From Firmicutes bacterium UBA1047 (GTDB lineage: Bacteria > Bacillota > Clostridia > Tissierellales > Sedimentibacteraceae), in assembly GCA_002316585.1 (NCBI GenBank), contig DCDU01000120.1, positions 6,006 through 11,857 of the forward strand: a stretch of DNA of 5,852 nt, written 5' to 3'. This document shows positions 1 through 5,709 of this stretch, in pieces (position 1 is the first letter of the stretch; every line of letters begins with the position of its first letter). The notes beneath the pieces were generated by a model. It did no database searches. It saw only the letters and a program-made list of their open reading frames with translations, and was not told the DNA's origin. The translations under genes were made by a program, and so were the position numbers.

Positions 1-2
1 CA

Positions 3-1355
3 TATTATTCTAAGAAATCTGAATTTACTGCTCAGGAGGCTTTGGGATATTTACATACCTCCGGCTCGCATGAAGATGATTTAAAAACAATACAGTTAAA
101 ATTCAAGGTCAACGAAAGTCCTGAATCTGCTTCGGAATATGCGAAAAATATAATGGGGCTTATAGCATCGGGTCAAAATCCGTATTCCTATAAGGGAATT
201 GACTATGTAACTCCACTAAGGTTATCTCAAAATGCTGAGGGTAAATTCATAATAGGGAAAAATGATAATTATCCTACCACAATGGCATACAGTATGATGG
301 CTCTTGATATGTCAAATGCTCCTTACGACACAGATAAAGCACTTTCCGGACTTATGAGCTATCAAGCAGGAACTGGCAGCTTTGGAGGAGTTGATGAAAC
401 TGGAATGGTGCTCAGCGCATTGTCAAAATATAAAAACAGGACAGAAATTGACGCTGCAATCGGAAAAGCTCTGAATTATTTACACAGTGAGCAGGATGAA
501 AGCACGGGAGGCTTCATTGTATGGGGAAGTGAAAGTGAAAATCCTTACTCTGCCTCGGCGGTTATACAGGGACTTGTGTCGGTTGGAGAGAATCCCGAAT
601 CCGAAGAATGGACAAAGAATGATAAAAATATTTTAGATTCCCTAATGAAATATTTCAAGGGTGACCATTTTGAAGATTCATCAGAGAAAGATATGATTAC
701 CGAGCAGGGATTTATGGCTTTGGCAGATATGTACAGGGGTAAATCCATGTTTAATGAAATTAGGCTGAATACGGCTATGCCGGTTAAGTTGGTAATAAAC
801 GGCTATGACGGTGTAATACGGGAAGGCGATACGGTAAATCTGAATGTCGTTGCTTATGACAAGGACAATAACATTGTACCTGCGGGAGAACTAATTTGGT
901 CAAGCTCACAGGAGGATGTTGCCGCAGCAGACAACCAGGGTAAGGTAACAGCCAAAAAGCCGGGAGAGGCAGTGATAACGGCAAGCATAAAAGATACGGA
1001 AATTTCGGCATCATTGGCAATTACGGTTGCTCAAAAGGAAATAAATGTGGAATATATCGGAGATATAACGATTAAAAACGGAAAACAGGTTACCACAAAG
1101 GTTGCAATTGAGAATTTAACTGAAAAAATAAGCCCTGCAACGTTGATAATAGCATTGTATGACAACAACAGTGGCAGGATGATAAATTACTCAGTAATAA
1201 GCAAAGACCTTGCAGGCAAAGAAAAATTAGAACTGAGCGCGGGCTTCCTTGTACCGGATACAGGAAGCTATTCCGTAAAGGCGTTTTTATGGGATGACTT
1301 GGAAAATCAAAATGTCATAATGAACGAATATGTGGATATTAAGCCGGCTGCATAG
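3..1355 (+). CDS. Alpha/alpha-toroid (transcobalamin-like) and Big2 surface protein, 5'-truncated
   Basis: The frame is open to the left edge, so the gene starts outside the window; 450 codons and the TAG stop are visible. The in-frame TTG at 42 is not a credible start: no RBS precedes it and coding continues upstream. Counting from nt 3, residues 1 to about 255 are helical hairpins with small-residue turns, such as YPTTMAYSMMALDM, GSFGGVDETGMVLSAL and NPYSASAVIQGLVSVG. This is the pattern of alpha/alpha toroids (terpenoid cyclase, transcobalamin N-domain). Residues about 260-344 fit a Big2 Ig-like domain, with the motifs IWSSSQEDVAAAD, GKVTAKKPG and AVITASI. Residues about 346-446 form another beta-rich domain ending KAFLWDDLENQN, a C-terminal type common in clostridial surface proteins. 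No SLH, LPXTG or membrane anchor is present in the visible part. It lies 57 bases before the DUF4430-SLH gene, probably in the same operon. The surface location and ligand-binding role are inferred; the domain calls rest on motif reading. Confidence 0.8.
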   Translation, partial: YYSKKSEFTAQEALGYLHTSGSHEDDLKTIQLKFKVNESPESASEYAKNIMGLIASGQNPYSYKGIDYVTPLRLSQNAEGKFIIGKNDNYPTTMAYSMMALDMSNAPYDTDKALSGLMSYQAGTGSFGGVDETGMVLSALSKYKNRTEIDAAIGKALNYLHSEQDESTGGFIVWGSESENPYSASAVIQGLVSVGENPESEEWTKNDKNILDSLMKYFKGDHFEDSSEKDMITEQGFMALADMYRGKSMFNEIRLNTAMPVKLVINGYDGVIREGDTVNLNVVAYDKDNNIVPAGELIWSSSQEDVAAADNQGKVTAKKPGEAVITASIKDTEISASLAITVAQKEINVEYIGDITIKNGKQVTTKVAIENLTEKISPATLIIALYDNNSGRMINYSVISKDLAGKEKLELSAGFLVPDTGSYSVKAFLWDDLENQNVIMNEYVDIKPAA

Positions 1356-1400
1356 CATGCAGACCTGCGGAAAGCTTTATAGGCAAGGTAATTAGCTTAA

Positions 1401-1405
1401 AGGAG
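1401..1405 (+). promoter_or_regulatory. RBS of the DUF4430-SLH gene
   Basis: AGGAG lies 7 bases before ATG 1413 and fixes the start. No promoter-like hexamer pair or terminator is evident in the 57-base gap after the preceding stop, which supports co-transcription with the toroid gene. Confidence 0.75.
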
Positions 1406-1412
1406 TGAGGTA

Positions 1413-3263
1413 ATGAAAAAAACTATAAGAAATATTGCATCCGTTCTATTGATTCTGCTGCTGCTCATACCATCCCTTGCGGCGGCGGAGACAGCACCGC
1501 TGGCGGATTATGTGCAAAGCGGCAACGAGGCGGAAATTACTGTAATAGGGGACAGAGGCAAGAATGTAAGCATAACGGTTAAAGACCAAGACAGATACTA
1601 CTTTATGTCACAGGGTGTTACCGACGATTCGGGAAGGGCTGAATTTAAAGCCGTATTGGATACCGGCAAGGAGTACGAATATAAAGTAAATATTGACGGA
1701 AAAGTATTGGCAGGGAAAATAGAGATGAAAAAGACACCTGTTGACCCCGAGCCGGACAACAAGTATGCCGACCTTTATATTAAGGGATACAAGGGGGTTA
1801 TACTTGACGAATCAAATATTAAAATCAAAGAAGGCGAAAGTGTACTTAGTTTCACTTTAAGGATGCTGGATGAAAAAGGTATTTCCTATAAAAATAAGAA
1901 TGGGTATATATCAAGCATTGACGGTCAGGCAGAGTTTGACAGGGGAGATGAAAGCGGCTGGATGTTTTTGGTGAACGGCGTTTTATCAGGCAAAGGTGCC
2001 GGAGCGGTGACTGTAATAAACGGAGATACGGTTAAATGGCTGTACACCGAAGATTTAGGCAAGGATATAGGAGGAGGCTTTTCGTCCGGTGAAAGCCAGG
2101 GAAATGGCACTATAACAGCGGAAACAAAGGTTGTTAACAAGGAGGCAACCTCAAAGGCAGACGAAAAACAGATAAAGGAAGCTATTGAGGAAGCAAAGAA
2201 GGCTAAAAATGTGAGCAGCATTACCGTGAAGGCTGAAGCAAAGGAAGCTGTAACGAAATTCACCGTAGCTGTGCCAAGGAGCTCTATTGCGGAAATTTCC
2301 GGAGCAGGGCTGGATTTAAGAGTTGAAACGTCTTTAGGAGCTATAACAGTGCCGGAGAAGGCTCTCAATGAAATTTCGGAACAGGCACAGGGCGGCACCA
2401 TGGAAGTTGTAATTGAAAACATATCTCCCGACAAGCTTACTGCCGAGCAGAAAGCTCTTACGGAGGGCAGTACGGTTTACGATATCAGCATAATAAGCGG
2501 AGGTAAGATAATATCTTCCTTTGGAGGACACAAAATAACCATTTCTCTTCCCTATAGGCTGAAGGAGGGTCAGGTTAGTGAAAAAGTAACCGTGTGGTAT
2601 ATGAACGACAAGGGTGAGCTTGAAAAGATAAGCTGCACTTACGATGAAAAAACAGGTCTTGCAACATTTACCGCAGACCACCTATCATACTATGCAGTAG
2701 GCTATGATAGCAGCATAAGCTTCGTTGACGTGACGGAAAAAGACTGGTTCTTCGAATACATAATGTATGCCGCGGAAAAAGGCTTATTCTCCGGAACGGG
2801 AGAAAATACCTTCAGCCCTGATATGCCTATGACAAGGTCGATGCTGATTACGGTACTTCACAGGTTGGAAGGCAAGCCTGCTACGGCTAATGCAGCAGAC
2901 TTCGCCGATATACCCGCGGGACAGTGGTATACAGACGCCGTAAACTGGTCCTCGGAAAAGGAAATAGTAAAGGGTGTGACAGAAACGGAATTCATGCCTG
3001 AAAGCAATATTACCAGAGAGCAGTTGGCGGTAATACTTTATAGATATGCGTCATCAAAGAATATGGCAGCAGACGATTTAGGAAGCATAGGCTCTTTCAG
3101 GGATAATGACAAGGTAAGCGCCTGGGCGGAAACAGCGGTAAGATGGGCTGCAGGCAAGGGTATAATTACAGGCAGGGAAGACAACACTCTTGACCCGTCG
3201 GGCAGCGCCACCAGAGCGGAGGTAGCCGCAATGCTGAAGAGATATATTGAAAAGGTAAAATAG
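1413..3263 (+). CDS. DUF4430 (transcobalamin beta-domain-like) protein with three SLH domains
   Basis: A complete 616-residue exported cell-wall protein. ATG at 1413 follows AGGAG at 1401-1405 with a 7-base gap. Residues 1-25 are a signal peptide: a KKTIR basic start, an Ile/Leu-rich core, and probable cleavage after Ala-Ala-Ala25. Residues 26-117 are beta-rich and end in a Pro/Asp linker (TPVDPEPDN). Residues 119-214 match DUF4430, with a LYIKGYKG-like first strand, the signature GWMFLVNG at 182-189 and the closing VTVINGDTVKWLYTED. A Gly/Ser linker spans about 220-233. Residues 234-435 form a middle domain ending FTADHLSYYAVG, typical of SLH-bearing clostridial proteins. Three SLH repeats follow at about 437-487, 497-546 and 562-616, with motifs FVDVTEKDWFFEYI, FADIPAGQWYTDAV and AWAETAVRWAAGKGI plus the related TRSML, TREQL and TRAEV elements. 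SLH repeats bind pyruvylated secondary wall polymer. DUF4430 is the family of the cobalamin-clamping beta domain of transcobalamin; the ligand here is unknown. Confidence 0.92.
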   Translation: MKKTIRNIASVLLILLLLIPSLAAAETAPLADYVQSGNEAEITVIGDRGKNVSITVKDQDRYYFMSQGVTDDSGRAEFKAVLDTGKEYEYKVNIDGKVLAGKIEMKKTPVDPEPDNKYADLYIKGYKGVILDESNIKIKEGESVLSFTLRMLDEKGISYKNKNGYISSIDGQAEFDRGDESGWMFLVNGVLSGKGAGAVTVINGDTVKWLYTEDLGKDIGGGFSSGESQGNGTITAETKVVNKEATSKADEKQIKEAIEEAKKAKNVSSITVKAEAKEAVTKFTVAVPRSSIAEISGAGLDLRVETSLGAITVPEKALNEISEQAQGGTMEVVIENISPDKLTAEQKALTEGSTVYDISIISGGKIISSFGGHKITISLPYRLKEGQVSEKVTVWYMNDKGELEKISCTYDEKTGLATFTADHLSYYAVGYDSSISFVDVTEKDWFFEYIMYAAEKGLFSGTGENTFSPDMPMTRSMLITVLHRLEGKPATANAADFADIPAGQWYTDAVNWSSEKEIVKGVTETEFMPESNITREQLAVILYRYASSKNMAADDLGSIGSFRDNDKVSAWAETAVRWAAGKGIITGREDNTLDPSGSATRAEVAAMLKRYIEKVK

Positions 3264-3281
3264 AATTAATATAAATACCGG

Positions 3282-3328
3282 AGCTGTCTCAAATAGAAAT
3301 GAAAATTTTCTATGAGGCAGCTTTTTTT
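3282..3328 (+). terminator. Intrinsic terminator after the SLH gene
   Basis: The left arm (3282-3299, AGCTGTCTCAAATAGAAA) pairs with the right arm (about 3305-3322) through AGCTG/CAGCT, a G-U pair, CTCA/TGAG and TAGAAA/TTTCTA, with two bulged A residues on the left. Seven T residues (3322-3328) follow. It lies 18 bases past the SLH stop and separates that operon from the MORN lipoprotein gene. Confidence 0.85.
3292..3320 (+). repeat. Hairpin repeat, left copy beside the MORN gene
   Basis: This 29-base stretch matches 4317-4345 at 26 of 29 positions. It includes an imperfect palindrome (ATAGAAAT, short loop, ATTTTCTAT) and overlaps the terminator of the SLH gene. Confidence 0.75.
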
Positions 3329-3372
3329 GAAATTTTTTACAATAATGAAAATTAGTACCTTATTATTTTAAC

Positions 3373-3401
3373 TTATGTAGGTAATAATAAAATTGTATAA
3401 A
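3373..3401 (+). promoter_or_regulatory. Possible promoter of the MORN lipoprotein gene
   Basis: TATAAA (3396-3401) lies 17 bases after TTATGT (3373-3378), a weak -35 with only the leading TT of the consensus. The position, between a strong terminator and an RBS, requires a promoter somewhere here. The stretch is so AT-rich that the exact hexamers are uncertain. Confidence 0.3.
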
Positions 3402-3416
3402 AATAAGGGGCTGGTA

Positions 3417-3423
3417 TTGGAGG
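3417..3423 (+). promoter_or_regulatory. RBS of the MORN lipoprotein gene
   Basis: TTGGAGG lies 7 bases before ATG 3431. It supports this start, which places the lipobox cysteine at residue 19 as expected for a lipoprotein. Confidence 0.7.
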
Positions 3424-3430
3424 CGTAGTT

Positions 3431-4315
3431 ATGAATAAGCTTATTACAATTGTCTTGGTATTTATGTTAATAATAGTATCATCTTGTGTTAAAAATGAAG
3501 ATAACAATAAGAATGCGGATGTAAATTATAATGAAAGCGATGGTGAAAATAATAACGTAAGCAATGATGAAAACAATGTAAGCAATGATGAAAACAATGT
3601 AAGCAATGATGAAAACAATGAAAGCAATGTAAATGATGAAACCAATGTCGAAACCAATGACATCAACGGTTTAGAAGAATCAGAAGCAGCGGAAGTAATT
3701 GAGCAAAGTAATATTATCAAAATTATATATCCAAATGGTGATATATATGAAGGCGAAATGAAAAATGGAATGATGGAGGGATACGGCGTATATACATATT
3801 CAAACGGAAATGTATATGAAGGAGATTTTAAAGAAAACGAACAGCATGGGCATGGTAAAATTACGGTACCTAATATGTATGTATATGAAGGCGAAATGAA
3901 AGATGGAATGATGGATGGGTATGGCATATATACATATTCAAATGGGGATGTATATGAAGGAGAGTTTAAGGAGAATGTACAGCATGGACACGGTAAATTT
4001 TCGGTGCCAAATAAATTTATTTATGAAGGTGAGTTTAAGGATGATTTTATAAATGGTCAAGGTGTAACTGCATATGTAAATGGTGATAAATATGAAGGGG
4101 ATTTTGTCAATGGAAAGAAAGATGGTTATGGAACATATACATATGCAAATGGAAATAAATTTGCAGGGAATTTTAAAAATGGGAAAAAAGAAGGTATAGG
4201 GATTTTATATTATATAGATGGAAGGTCTATTGAGGGAAAATGGGAAGATGATAGTTTTGTTGACAATAAAGAACAAGTTAATGAAACAAACCAAGGAATA
4301 GAAATAGCAGATTAG
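3431..4315 (+). CDS. MORN-repeat lipoprotein with Asn-rich stalk
   Basis: A 294-residue protein. Residues 1-18 are a lipoprotein signal peptide with a hydrophobic Ile/Leu/Val core. The lipobox is VSSC with Cys19 as the expected acylated residue, so it should be tethered to the outer face of the membrane. Residues 20-97 are a low-complexity Asn/Asp/Glu/Ser stalk containing tandem NNVSNDE units. A half MORN motif (YPNGD) precedes seven full 23-residue MORN repeats starting at about 105, 128, 151, 174, 197, 220 and 243, each with a YEG(E/D)-type start and an internal GxG. A partial eighth (IEGKWEDD) follows, then a polar tail (275-294). Repeats 1-2 and 3-4 are a 46-residue duplication. MORN repeats form extended beta sheets linked to protein or lipid contacts, but their role in bacterial lipoproteins is not well defined, so no function is assigned. 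It has its own RBS and flanking terminators, so it is probably monocistronic. It is AT-richer than the upstream genes. Confidence 0.9.
   Translation: MNKLITIVLVFMLIIVSSCVKNEDNNKNADVNYNESDGENNNVSNDENNVSNDENNVSNDENNESNVNDETNVETNDINGLEESEAAEVIEQSNIIKIIYPNGDIYEGEMKNGMMEGYGVYTYSNGNVYEGDFKENEQHGHGKITVPNMYVYEGEMKDGMMDGYGIYTYSNGDVYEGEFKENVQHGHGKFSVPNKFIYEGEFKDDFINGQGVTAYVNGDKYEGDFVNGKKDGYGTYTYANGNKFAGNFKNGKKEGIGILYYIDGRSIEGKWEDDSFVDNKEQVNETNQGIEIAD
3551..3613 (+). repeat. Three tandem 21-base units in the lipoprotein stalk
   Basis: Three consecutive 21-base units (3551-3571, 3572-3592, 3593-3613) each encode NNVSNDE. Units two and three are identical at the DNA level; the first has AATAACGTA where the others have AACAATGTA. 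A degenerate fourth unit (NNESNVNDE) follows to about 3643. Each unit is seven codons, so gain or loss changes stalk length without a frameshift. Confidence 0.9.
3743..4018 (+). repeat. Tandem 138-base duplication of a MORN pair
   Basis: Positions 3743-3880 and 3881-4018 are consecutive 46-codon units that differ at 23 of 138 bases by my hand alignment (about 83% identity). At the protein level 35 of 46 residues are the same. Each unit is one canonical MORN repeat followed by a variant repeat of the form KENxQHGHGK..VPN. The later repeats (4019 onward) do not follow this two-step pattern. Confidence 0.88.
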
Positions 4316-4316
4316 G

Positions 4317-4345
4317 AATAGAAATAAAAATTTTCTATGTTGCAG
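4317..4345 (+). repeat. Hairpin repeat, right copy beside the MORN gene
   Basis: The second copy begins two bases after the MORN stop. It differs from 3292-3320 only at one base in the loop and two bases just before GCAG. It keeps the palindromic core but lacks the outer AGCTG/CAGCT pairing and the T-run, so it is not itself a good terminator. Confidence 0.75.
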
Positions 4346-4407
4346 TCCTGCATAAGACAGTATGAAAATTTAAACTGTTTATGGGCAACGGTCAAGTACA
4401 ATGTCTG

Positions 4408-4457
4408 AAACCAAACGTATCGTTTACAATGAGCGGTACGCTTGGTTTTTATTTTTT
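4408..4457 (+). terminator. Intrinsic terminator of the MORN gene, possibly bidirectional
   Basis: ACCAAACGTATCG (4410-4422) pairs with CGGTACGCTTGGT (4434-4446), with one A-C mismatch and one G-U pair around an 11-base loop. Flanking A residues at 4408-4409 extend the pairing. TTTTTATTTTTT follows on the + strand. Read on the - strand, the same hairpin is followed only by TTTC, so it may weakly terminate the convergent - strand gene ending at 4510. Confidence 0.8.
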
Positions 4458-4509
4458 CCGTCCTGATAAGTAGAACGAGATAAACAGCTTATGGAAACAG
4501 TATTCAAAG

Positions 4510-4902
4510 CTATTGGAACACCTTGCATTCTTCGTAAGGAATTTTACGTGTGAAACCGCGTTGAGTTACGGTATATTCTCCGGAGGCGTAAAAGCTTGCC
4601 AGCTCCCGGTTTCTGATAAGCTTTTCGTCTATTTCCTCAGGCGTGGGCGGAAAGGCTATTATGCCTGTAACATAAGAGACAGGCACGCTGCCGTCGCCTT
4701 TAATTACATAAGCAGCAGTGCCGTCCATGCAAGCCACAATAAGCCGGTAGCTGCTGTTAAACAGATAATTTTTCATGAGCTGCTGCGGATTTGATAAATT
4801 GTGAATATTAAAGGAAATTTTATTTTCCTTAAGGGGCTTCTGCAATGCTTCCTCGAGTATTTTACGCTCTTTGGCACTGCCGTACAACAATATTTTCAGC
4901 AT
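4510..4902 (-). CDS. Degenerate receiver-like protein with truncated LytTR-like C-terminus
   Basis: A 130-residue - strand reading frame. I prefer ATG at 4902 (MLKILLYG), where receiver domains normally begin, over ATG at 4917, which would add MGMVS with no RBS in front; GGGA upstream of 4902 is only a weak RBS. Residues 1-58 follow the fold pattern of AgrA/LytR-type receivers: LKILLYG strand, KERKILEEALQKPLKEN helix, ISFNIHN strand, then YRLIVAC where YDIIFLD is usual. The acidic pair after strand 1 is absent (YGSAKE) and Cys58 sits where the phospho-accepting Asp is expected, so phosphorylation is unlikely. The receiver region is also shorter than normal. Residues 109-130 (YTVTQRGFTRKIPYEECKVF) resemble the opening strands of a LytTR DNA-binding domain, but the protein stops there, about 80 residues short. 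It could be a natural small regulator or a decayed gene. The opposite-strand frames look like shadows. Confidence 0.55.
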   Translation of the reverse strand: MLKILLYGSAKERKILEEALQKPLKENKISFNIHNLSNPQQLMKNYLFNSSYRLIVACMDGTAAYVIKGDGSVPVSYVTGIIAFPPTPEEIDEKLIRNRELASFYASGEYTVTQRGFTRKIPYEECKVFQ

Positions 4903-4931
4903 GGACACCATTCCCATATAGTAGTGTTATC

Positions 4932-4962
4932 ATTGTACTCTGCAATACATAAACTGTTACAA
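4932..4962 (-). promoter_or_regulatory. Possible promoter of the receiver-like gene
   Basis: Read on the - strand, TTGTAA (4962-4957) and TACAAT (4937-4932) are separated by 19 bases, a little longer than ideal. They lie upstream of the receiver-like gene and face away from the Nudix promoter, giving a divergent arrangement. Confidence 0.35.
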
Positions 4963-5049
4963 TTAATATTTATTTCACGCACTTGTGCATTTTCGGTTTT
5001 GATGAAGATTTTGGAACAGGGGTATAATAAGTTCTCCGCTTAAGTTTGG

Positions 5050-5078
5050 TTGTAGCTTATGCTTCGGTATGTTATAAT
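5050..5078 (+). promoter_or_regulatory. Sigma-A-type promoter of the Nudix gene
   Basis: TTGTAG (5050-5055) and a perfect TATAAT (5073-5078) are spaced by exactly 17 bases, predicting a transcript start near 5085 and a leader of about 55 bases. It is the best-matching promoter in the window. Confidence 0.75.
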
Positions 5079-5086
5079 GAGCATAA
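5057..5086 (+). promoter_or_regulatory. Inverted repeat around the Nudix -10 box, possible operator
   Basis: TTATGCT (5057-5063) and AGCATAA (5080-5086) are perfect 7-base inverted arms separated by 16 bases. The -10 box lies between them, and the right arm covers the predicted transcript start. This placement would suit a repressor site, but short AT-rich arms can occur by chance and no regulator is identified. Confidence 0.3.
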
Positions 5087-5139
5087 CAGGTGGAGGGAAA
5101 TACCAACCCTAAAGGAAACACAAATAGAAGGAGATATAC

Positions 5140-5709
5140 ATGGATTACATCAGTGATATTCAAAAATTTGTCCCGACAAATGAGCAGGAAGCCTCTGAAC
5201 AGAAGATAATTCTGTCTTATATTCAACAATATGCTCACAATGCGCTTTTGCGGGATAATCCAATAGCACATATTACAAGCTCCGGCTTTTTAATGAATAA
5301 GCAATTAGACAAGGTACTGCTGGTTCATCATAATATCCGTAATGTTTGGGCATGGACGGGAGGACATGCTGACGGTGACAGTGATTTGCTTCATGTAGCT
5401 ATAAAGGAAGCAAGGGAAGAGACCGGTGTTATTACTATTTGCCCGATTTCATCCCATATTGCATCTTTGGATATTCTTCCAGTATTTAGTCATTGGCGCA
5501 AGGGCTCCTTTGTCAATGCACATCTGCATCTTTCCGTCGCATACATTCTTATTTGCGATGAAAAAGAGAAGGTAAGACCGCAAATATCTGAAAATACAAA
5601 TGTTGCATGGTTTGATACAAGCTTTTTTACCGGGCGGAATTTTGATTTGTCTGATGTTTACTTGTACAACAAATTAATTGACAGAGCAAATAGAGATTCC
5701 GCTTTGTGA
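5140..5709 (+). CDS. Nudix hydrolase with variant Nudix box
   Basis: A 189-residue soluble protein, with no signal peptide or membrane segment. ATG 5140 follows AAGGAG (5128-5133) with a 6-base gap. Residues 1-45 are a mostly helical extension. The Nudix fold begins near HITSSGFLMN and continues through KVLLVHHNIRNVWAWTGGHADGD. The Nudix box (G-x5-E-x7-REUxEExGU) is at residues 75-97: Gly75, Ser81 where Glu is usual, Lys89 where Arg is usual, then Glu90, Glu93, Glu94 and Gly96. The metal-binding REUxEE glutamates are kept. Nudix enzymes hydrolyse nucleoside diphosphates linked to another group X, such as damaged NTPs, nucleotide sugars and dinucleotides. The WxWTGGHADGD form is familiar from clostridial Nudix proteins with unassigned substrates. 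It has its own promoter, is divergent from the receiver-like gene and appears monocistronic. Confidence 0.92.
   Translation: MDYISDIQKFVPTNEQEASEQKIILSYIQQYAHNALLRDNPIAHITSSGFLMNKQLDKVLLVHHNIRNVWAWTGGHADGDSDLLHVAIKEAREETGVITICPISSHIASLDILPVFSHWRKGSFVNAHLHLSVAYILICDEKEKVRPQISENTNVAWFDTSFFTGRNFDLSDVYLYNKLIDRANRDSAL

Noticed and set aside
42..44. TTG as start codon of the first surface protein
   Set aside because: The frame is open from the window edge through this codon and no RBS precedes it, so the gene begins further left.
1925..2681. Long antisense reading frames inside the SLH gene
   Set aside because: They overlap a clearly coding gene with recognisable domains and have no RBS or recognisable product.
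3551..3643. Short regular repeats as a CRISPR array
   Set aside because: The units are directly tandem with no spacers and lie in frame within a coding stalk.
3526..3927. Antisense reading frame rich in Ser, Pro and Leu in the MORN gene
   Set aside because: Its repeats are the reverse reading of the Asn-rich and MORN repeats, so it is a shadow.
4513..5043. Two + strand reading frames opposite the receiver-like gene
   Set aside because: They have no RBS, and unlike the - strand frame their products show no domain-like pattern.
5126..5141. RBS region nearly identical to the phage T7 gene 10 leader used in expression vectors
   Set aside because: About 16 bases agree, but flanking bases differ and the upstream promoter and downstream gene look natural. 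A strong purine-rich RBS can match by chance, so it is not taken as vector sequence.
4975..5271. Antisense frame across the Nudix leader and gene start
   Set aside because: It overlaps a well-supported promoter, RBS and Nudix coding start and has no recognisable product.
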